Source: Lachnospiraceae bacterium UBA7054
GTDB taxonomy: Bacteria > Bacillota > Clostridia > Lachnospirales > Lachnospiraceae
Direction: 5' to 3'
Length of the DNA: 25,474 nucleotides
NCBI GenBank assembly: GCA_002492725.1
Contig: DLAF01000028.1
Span: 1 to 25,474 of the forward strand
Shown here: positions 21,189 to 25,474 of the stretch, piece by piece
How positions within the stretch are numbered: the first letter of the stretch is position 1
How the letters are laid out: every line of letters starts with the position of its first letter
Program-made: the position numbers and the translations under genes
Notes under the pieces: model-generated
Database searches by the model: none
Told to the model about the DNA's origin: nothing
The model's input: the letters and a program-made list of their open reading frames with translations, nothing else

Positions 21189-22988
21189 ATGAGTAAAAAC
21201 AAAAAGAAAAGCAACGAAGAATTTGACGTATTTCTAGAGAAGGAAATTTTGACGGCGAACCGCTATGACGGTGCCAAAGAAACGGAAGAAAAGGGAGAAA
21301 CGGAAGAAAAGCAGGAGGGGCTTCGCTATGAGGATGCGGGAATCGACGCAAGGATTCTGCGCGCCGTCAAGGAGCTGGGCTTCGAGCATATGACGCCCAT
21401 TCAGGAGCAGGCGATTCCGCTGTTTATGACGGGGCGGGATATCATCGGGCAGGCCCAGACCGGCACAGGCAAGACGGCGGCCTTTGGCATTCCGATCCTG
21501 CAGAAAATCAATCCGGAGAACCGTTCCCTGCAGGCGGTGATTCTTTGCCCGACCAGGGAACTTGCCATGCAGGCGGCGGATGAACTGCGCAAATTTGCCA
21601 GATATATGGACAGTATCAAGGTGCTGCCGGTTTACGGCGGACAGGAAATCTACAAACAGATCAAAAATCTCAAAACGGGCGTGCAGATCGTGGTGGGAAC
21701 GCCCGGCCGCGTGATGGATCATATGCGCAGGCACACGATGAAATTTGATCATGTCCATACCGTTGTATTAGACGAGGCGGACGAAATGCTAAATATGGGA
21801 TTTCGGGAAGATATCGAAACGATTTTAAAGGAAATGCCGGAGGAACGACAGACGGGCCTTTTCTCTGCAACCATGCCCAAACCCATTCTCGATATTACAA
21901 AGACTTATCAGAAAGATGCGGCCTACATCAAGATGACGCCAAAGGAAGTCACGATTCCTTTGATCAAGCAGGCTTATTATCAGGTGCGCAAACAGGATAA
22001 GGAAGAAGTGCTCTGTCGCCTGATCGACTATTACGATCCGAAGCGTGCCCTGATTTTCTGCAATACCAAGCGGATGGTCGATGAGCTGACGGAGCATTTA
22101 AAGGGCAGGGGCTATGAGGTGGAGGGACTTCACGGTGACCTGACGCAGGGACAGCGGGATACGGTGATGAACCTGTTTCGCAGCGGCAAAATGAATATCC
22201 TGATCGCGACTGACGTAGCGGCAAGAGGAATTGACGTAAGCGACGTGGAGGCGGTCTATAATTTTGACGTGCCGGAGGATATCGAATACTATGTGCATCG
22301 TATCGGCAGAACAGGCCGTGCCGGAAAAACAGGGCGGTCTTTTACGCTGGTGGTGGGCAGAGAGGCTTATAAGATCCGCGATATTGAGCGAATCTGCCAC
22401 ACAAAGATCAAAGAACGCAAGATACCGAATGCCGCAGATATCACTGCCAGAAAGTCGGAGAAAATTTTGCGGGAAGCCTACGCGGTGATCGAGGGCGAGG
22501 ATATCAGCAGGGCGATGGAGAGCATCCTGGATGCCGTGGCGCTCGGGCAGTACAGCGCCACGCAGATTGCGGCGGCCTTTATGAAGATGAAGCTGGGGGA
22601 TGAGCCCAAGGATATCCGCGCTGAGAAATTTTTCTTTGAGAAGAAACCCTTTCAGGGCGGCCGCGGCGGGAAAGGCGGCCGAAGAGACGGCAGGAATGGC
22701 AGACCCGATGGGAAGGATAACGGGAATGGCAATAGAAATGGCGCATCCGGCGGGAAGAATAACGGGAACGGCAGCAGAAACGGCAGACCCGGCGGGAAAA
22801 CGAAGAGAGATTGGGACAGTTACATTACCAAGGGAGAGAAGACAAAGGATAAATACAGATACGAAAACGGTAAGCCCAAGGACGTCAGACGGGACGGCAG
22901 AGCGTATGGCGGCAAGCGGGAATCCGATTATGAACCGCGGTATGGCGGCCTGCGGATCAAAACAAAATATGATACACGAGACTTATAA
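21189..22988 (+). CDS. DEAD-box ATP-dependent RNA helicase (CshA/DeaD type)
   Basis: A 599-residue RNA-remodelling enzyme for ribosome assembly or mRNA turnover. Motifs: Q motif GFEHMTPIQEQAIP (64-77), AQTGTGKT (89-96), PTRELAMQ, GTPGRVMDH, DEAD (195-198), SAT (226-228), IFCNTKRMVDEL, IATDVAARGIDV and HRIGRTGRAGKTG. The N-terminal 45 residues are charged and unusual in length. After the helicase core comes a helical region (EDISRAMESILDAVALGQYSAT...), then a Gly/Arg/Asn-rich tail (about 490-540) with 14-residue repeats, suited to non-specific RNA binding, and a basic end. The stop overlaps the stop of the convergent metallopeptidase gene by 6 bp. Confidence 0.95.
   Translation: MSKNKKKSNEEFDVFLEKEILTANRYDGAKETEEKGETEEKQEGLRYEDAGIDARILRAVKELGFEHMTPIQEQAIPLFMTGRDIIGQAQTGTGKTAAFGIPILQKINPENRSLQAVILCPTRELAMQAADELRKFARYMDSIKVLPVYGGQEIYKQIKNLKTGVQIVVGTPGRVMDHMRRHTMKFDHVHTVVLDEADEMLNMGFREDIETILKEMPEERQTGLFSATMPKPILDITKTYQKDAAYIKMTPKEVTIPLIKQAYYQVRKQDKEEVLCRLIDYYDPKRALIFCNTKRMVDELTEHLKGRGYEVEGLHGDLTQGQRDTVMNLFRSGKMNILIATDVAARGIDVSDVEAVYNFDVPEDIEYYVHRIGRTGRAGKTGRSFTLVVGREAYKIRDIERICHTKIKERKIPNAADITARKSEKILREAYAVIEGEDISRAMESILDAVALGQYSATQIAAAFMKMKLGDEPKDIRAEKFFFEKKPFQGGRGGKGGRRDGRNGRPDGKDNGNGNRNGASGGKNNGNGSRNGRPGGKTKRDWDSYITKGEKTKDKYRYENGKPKDVRRDGRAYGGKRESDYEPRYGGLRIKTKYDTRDL
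22707..22790 (+). repeat. Two tandem 42-bp repeats in the helicase tail
   Basis: Units 22707-22748 and 22749-22790 are imperfect copies, coding for DGKDNGNGNRNGAS and GGKNNGNGSRNGRP. A partial third copy (GGK) follows, and NGRP precedes. They form the Gly/Asn/Arg-rich RNA-binding tail; copy number may vary among strains. Confidence 0.75.
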
Positions 22989-23579
22989 GACAAGAGTCTG
23001 CCCGTGGTCCTTGAGCCATTTTCGATGGCTGCGGTAATCGGGACAGGCGCTTTCCACAAGCGCCCAAAATGCCTTTGAGTGATCCATATGGGTCAGATGG
23101 CATAATTCATGGACAACCACATAGTCGAGGACCGCAGGCGGCGCCAGCATCAGCCGCCAGTTAAAGGACAGGGTGCCTCTGGTGCTGCAGCTTCCCCAGC
23201 GGGTCTTCTGGTCGCGGATCGTGATGCGGTGATAAGTACCGCCTGTGAGCGGCGCAAAGTAAGCGGCCCGTTTCGGGAAATAGTCTTTTGCCGCTTCGAT
23301 GTAGCGCTTTTCGAGAGCGGCCCGCTGGGCGTCCGTCAAGTCGGACACGGGACGGTTTTCCCGCTGCTTTACGGCTTCCAGATAGTGTGTGATGATCCAG
23401 TGTTGTTTGTCTGACAGAAGACGGCGAATCTGTGCATCGGAAGTGCGAAGCGGCAGCCGCAGGGTGATCTTTCCCTCTGCGGATATACTGACAGCGCAGG
23501 TTTTGCGACGGCTGTAGACCACTTCGTAGGGGAGTTCATAAAGTTTGCTCTGGTATTTGATACGGTATATGCGTTCCAT
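22983..23579 (-). CDS. YgjP/DUF45-type zinc metallopeptidase
   Basis: A 198-residue cytoplasmic protein of the M48-like YgjP family. Key parts: KTRWGSCSTRGTLSFNWRLMLAP (125-147), zinc motif HELCH (157-161) with third ligand His167 in HMDHSKAFW, and the closing PDYRSHRKWLK. I chose the ATG at 23579 because the family starts at this point; the frame extends upstream but into the gpmI promoter region. No clear RBS precedes it, so expression may be low or leaderless. Physiological substrate of the family is not established. Confidence 0.88.
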   Translation of the reverse strand: MERIYRIKYQSKLYELPYEVVYSRRKTCAVSISAEGKITLRLPLRTSDAQIRRLLSDKQHWIITHYLEAVKQRENRPVSDLTDAQRAALEKRYIEAAKDYFPKRAAYFAPLTGGTYHRITIRDQKTRWGSCSTRGTLSFNWRLMLAPPAVLDYVVVHELCHLTHMDHSKAFWALVESACPDYRSHRKWLKDHGQTLVL

Positions 23580-23625
23580 AGTTGTGATTATATAATGGGA
23601 AAAAGAGAAAAACAAGCGGCTTAAC

Positions 23626-23654
23626 TTTACACTTTTCCGGAAAGCGGATATAAT
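23626..23654 (+). promoter_or_regulatory. SigA-type promoter of gpmI
   Basis: TTTACA (23626-23631), 17-nt spacer, perfect TATAAT (23649-23654). The spacer holds the palindrome TTTCCGGAAA (23634-23643), which could be an operator. Expected to be a strong promoter, which suits a glycolytic gene. Confidence 0.8.
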
Positions 23655-23733
23655 ATGTCTGTGGCAGAGGAGATAAATTCTGCCAGGGTGACAACATAAA
23701 AAGTGATATGGAAATAGAAAAGGAGAAACGATC

Positions 23734-25278
23734 ATGGGAAGACAGAAACCGGCAGTATTGATGATTTTGGACGGCTACGGCCTCAACGAGAAGACGGAGG
23801 GCAATGCGGTTGCACTGGCAAAGACGCCTGTGATGGACAAACTGATGGCTGAGTGTCCGTTTGTGAAAGGCAATGCCAGCGGCATGGCGGTGGGTCTGCC
23901 CGACGGCCAGATGGGCAATTCCGAGGTAGGGCACCTGAACATGGGCGCGGGACGCATCGTATATCAGGAGCTTACCCGAATCACAAAGGAGATTCAGGAC
24001 GGCACCTTTTTTGAGAATCCCGCTCTCATGGACGCGGTGAACAACTGTAAGAAGAATGACTCCTCCCTGCACATGTTCGGCCTGTTGTCGGACGGCGGCG
24101 TGCACAGCCATAACACCCATCTCTATGGCCTTCTGGAGCTGGCGAAGAGAAACGGCCTTTCCAAGGTGTACGTTCACGCTTTTCTGGACGGGCGCGACAC
24201 GCCGCCCGCCAGCGGCAAAGGCTATGTGGAGGATCTGGAAGCCGAGATGAAAAAGATCGGTGTCGGCGAGGTGGCTACCGTGACGGGGCGCTACTATGCG
24301 ATGGACCGTGACAACAATTACGACAGAGTGGAGAAGGCTTATCTGGCGCTCACCAAAGGCGAGGGACTGGAAGCGGAGAGCGGTCCGGCGGGAATTCAGG
24401 CTTCCTATGACAGAGGTGAGACGGACGAGTTTGTAAAGCCTACGGTGGTAAAGAAAAACGGCGCGCCCGTGGCGACGATACAGGACGGGGATTCCGTGAT
24501 CTTCTTTAACTTCCGTCCCGACAGGGCAAGAGAGATTACCAGAAGCTTCTGCGACGATGATTTCAAGGGTTTTGCGAGAGAAAAAAGGCTGGATCTGACC
24601 TATGTGTGCTTCTCGGATTATGATCCGACCATTCCGAACAAAGAGGTGGCGTTCCACAAGATTTCCGTTACCAACACCTTTGGCGAGTGGCTGGCGGCAC
24701 ATGGCATGAAGCAGGCGAGAATCGCGGAGACGGAGAAGTACGCGCACGTGACTTTCTTTTTCAACGGCGGTGTGGAGGAGCCCAACGAAGGGGAGACCCG
24801 TATTCTGGTCAACTCTCCAAAGGATGTGGCAACCTACGACTTAAAACCCCAGATGAGCGCATACGAAGTGTGTGATAAGTTGGTGGATTCCATCAAATCC
24901 GGTGATTATGATGTAATCATCATCAATTTCGCAAATCCCGATATGGTGGGCCATACCGGTGTGCAGGAGGCGGCAATCAAGGCTGTCGAGGCTGTGGACG
25001 AGTGCGTGGGAAAGGCGGTTTCTGCATTAAAGGAGGTGGACGGTGTGATGTTTATCTGCGCGGATCACGGCAATGCGGAACAGCTCATCGATGAGGAGAC
25101 GGGTGCGCCCTTCACGGCGCACACAACCAACCCGGTGCCTTTCATTCTGGTCAATGCGGATCCTGCTTATAAGCTGCGCGAGGGCGGATGTCTGGCGGAT
25201 ATTGTGCCTACGCTCATCGAGCTGATGGGGATGGAGCAGCCTGCGGAAATGACAGGTAAATCTCTGCTGGTAAAGTAA
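23734..25278 (+). CDS. gpmI: 2,3-bisphosphoglycerate-independent phosphoglycerate mutase
   Basis: A 514-residue Mn-dependent glycolytic enzyme that interconverts 3- and 2-phosphoglycerate. Seen: PAVLMILDGYG (metal-binding Asp), GQMGNSEVGHLNMGAGR with the phosphorylated Ser63, FGLLSDGGVHSH, FLDGRDTPP, GRYYAMDRDNNYDR, FNFRPDRAR, NFANPDMVGHTG and ICADHGNAEQ (metal ligands), the last two from the alkaline-phosphatase-like domain. AAGGAG precedes the ATG by 8 nt. Full length with no odd features. It is monocistronic, with its own promoter and terminator. Confidence 0.98.
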   Translation: MGRQKPAVLMILDGYGLNEKTEGNAVALAKTPVMDKLMAECPFVKGNASGMAVGLPDGQMGNSEVGHLNMGAGRIVYQELTRITKEIQDGTFFENPALMDAVNNCKKNDSSLHMFGLLSDGGVHSHNTHLYGLLELAKRNGLSKVYVHAFLDGRDTPPASGKGYVEDLEAEMKKIGVGEVATVTGRYYAMDRDNNYDRVEKAYLALTKGEGLEAESGPAGIQASYDRGETDEFVKPTVVKKNGAPVATIQDGDSVIFFNFRPDRAREITRSFCDDDFKGFAREKRLDLTYVCFSDYDPTIPNKEVAFHKISVTNTFGEWLAAHGMKQARIAETEKYAHVTFFFNGGVEEPNEGETRILVNSPKDVATYDLKPQMSAYEVCDKLVDSIKSGDYDVIIINFANPDMVGHTGVQEAAIKAVEAVDECVGKAVSALKEVDGVMFICADHGNAEQLIDEETGAPFTAHTTNPVPFILVNADPAYKLREGGCLADIVPTLIELMGMEQPAEMTGKSLLVK

Positions 25279-25316
25279 CGGGCGAGGCAGAAAAAGGCGG
25301 TTTAGAGGCGATAAAG

Positions 25317-25355
25317 GAAAGTATACGCACAACGATGTGTATGCTTTCTTTTTTT
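25317..25355 (+). terminator. Terminator of gpmI
   Basis: GAAAGTATACGCA (25317-25329) pairs with TGTGTATGCTTTC (25336-25348) with two wobble pairs, followed by seven T (25349-25355). Confidence 0.9.
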
Positions 25356-25362
25356 GCACCTA

Positions 25363-25392
25363 TTGACAACACTTGAGGCGGAAGCGTATACT
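25363..25392 (+). promoter_or_regulatory. Strong SigA-type promoter for a gene beyond the window
   Basis: Perfect TTGACA (25363-25368), 18-nt spacer, TATACT (25387-25392). No coding start can be fixed before the window ends at 25474; the final three bases are ATG but have no convincing RBS. Confidence 0.75.
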
Positions 25393-25408
25393 AGGTGTAC
25401 CACCACTG

Positions 25409-25427
25409 ATAGTACAGCTGGTACTAT
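25409..25427. promoter_or_regulatory. Inverted repeat downstream of the last promoter, putative operator
   Basis: ATAGTAC-AGCTG-GTACTAT is a perfect 7-bp inverted repeat with a 5-bp centre, starting about 10 nt after the expected transcription start of the promoter at 25363-25392. Typical position for a repressor site. Confidence 0.55.
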
Positions 25428-25474
25428 TTAGAAGGGGGTTTTACAAATATTAGGTAATTGCGAAACTCGCGATG

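Noticed and set aside
23536..24747. Long open frame of about 400 codons on the minus strand
   Set aside because: It lies entirely over gpmI and the YgjP gene start. Its translation has no recognisable fold and is rich in His/Arg, as expected for the antisense of a GC-biased gene.
1..25474. Mobile elements, CRISPR arrays, prophage or toxin-antitoxin modules
   Set aside because: No transposase, integrase, spaced direct-repeat array or paired small toxin/antitoxin genes were seen. The only tandem repeat is inside the helicase tail.

Overview
This window reads as chromosomal DNA of a mid-GC member of the Clostridia, most likely a gut Lachnospiraceae. The protein set fits: a DUF6033-type protein, an M56/M23 metallopeptidase paired with a BlaI repressor, LytTR with DUF3021, MecA, GpmI, a PurF with an N-terminal propeptide, and a T-box-like leader. 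So do the strong AAGGAGG ribosome-binding sites and SigA-type promoters. The genus cannot be fixed from sequence alone. I see no rRNA, tRNA, CRISPR, insertion sequence or phage genes.

Layout. 1-3.1 kb: a GH31 alpha-glycosidase (-) divergent from an AraC regulator (+), a typical local sugar-utilisation pair. 3.1-4.7 kb: purF behind a leader with a terminator and a long inverted repeat. 4.75-10.3 kb: a TetR regulator (-) divergent from a tight five-gene operon of SCP2-like lipid-binding protein, alpha/beta hydrolase, stand-alone condensation-domain protein, acyl carrier protein and AMP-forming acyl ligase. Two matching operator palindromes flank the operon promoter, and a bidirectional terminator closes it. 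10.4-12.2 kb: a DUF6033-like protein (-) and an HTH-Uma2 nuclease-fold protein (+). 12.3-14.7 kb: a minus-strand operon LytTR regulator, DUF3021 membrane protein, ABC ATPase, ABC permease. 14.9-16.0 kb: a T-box-like riboswitch with terminator, then a nucleoside phosphorylase. 16.1-17.0 kb: an Rrf2 regulator, then a small unknown protein (-) beside a heavily structured RNA region. 17.1-20.3 kb: BlaI repressor and M56/M23 membrane metallopeptidase, overlapping by 4 bp behind a promoter set in a large dyad. 20.3-25.3 kb: mecA, a DEAD-box RNA helicase, a YgjP-type metallopeptidase (-), and gpmI. The last 120 bases hold a strong promoter and operator for a gene beyond the edge.

The most interesting system is the TetR-controlled ligase/carrier/condensation operon. 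The ligase should activate a fatty (or other carboxylic) acid, load it on the carrier protein, and the condensation protein should transfer it to an amine or alcohol. SCP2 and the hydrolase could supply, carry or release lipid. From memory, small clusters of this kind in gut Clostridia have been reported to make fatty acid amides; whether this one does is inference. The second is a T-box-like leader in front of a nucleoside phosphorylase, an unusual target. Its T-box core is divergent, but the antiterminator pairing is kept. The third is the structured region at 16.89-17.02 kb, with a CsrA-like ACAAGGA hairpin on the minus strand and an intrinsic-terminator arrangement on the plus strand.
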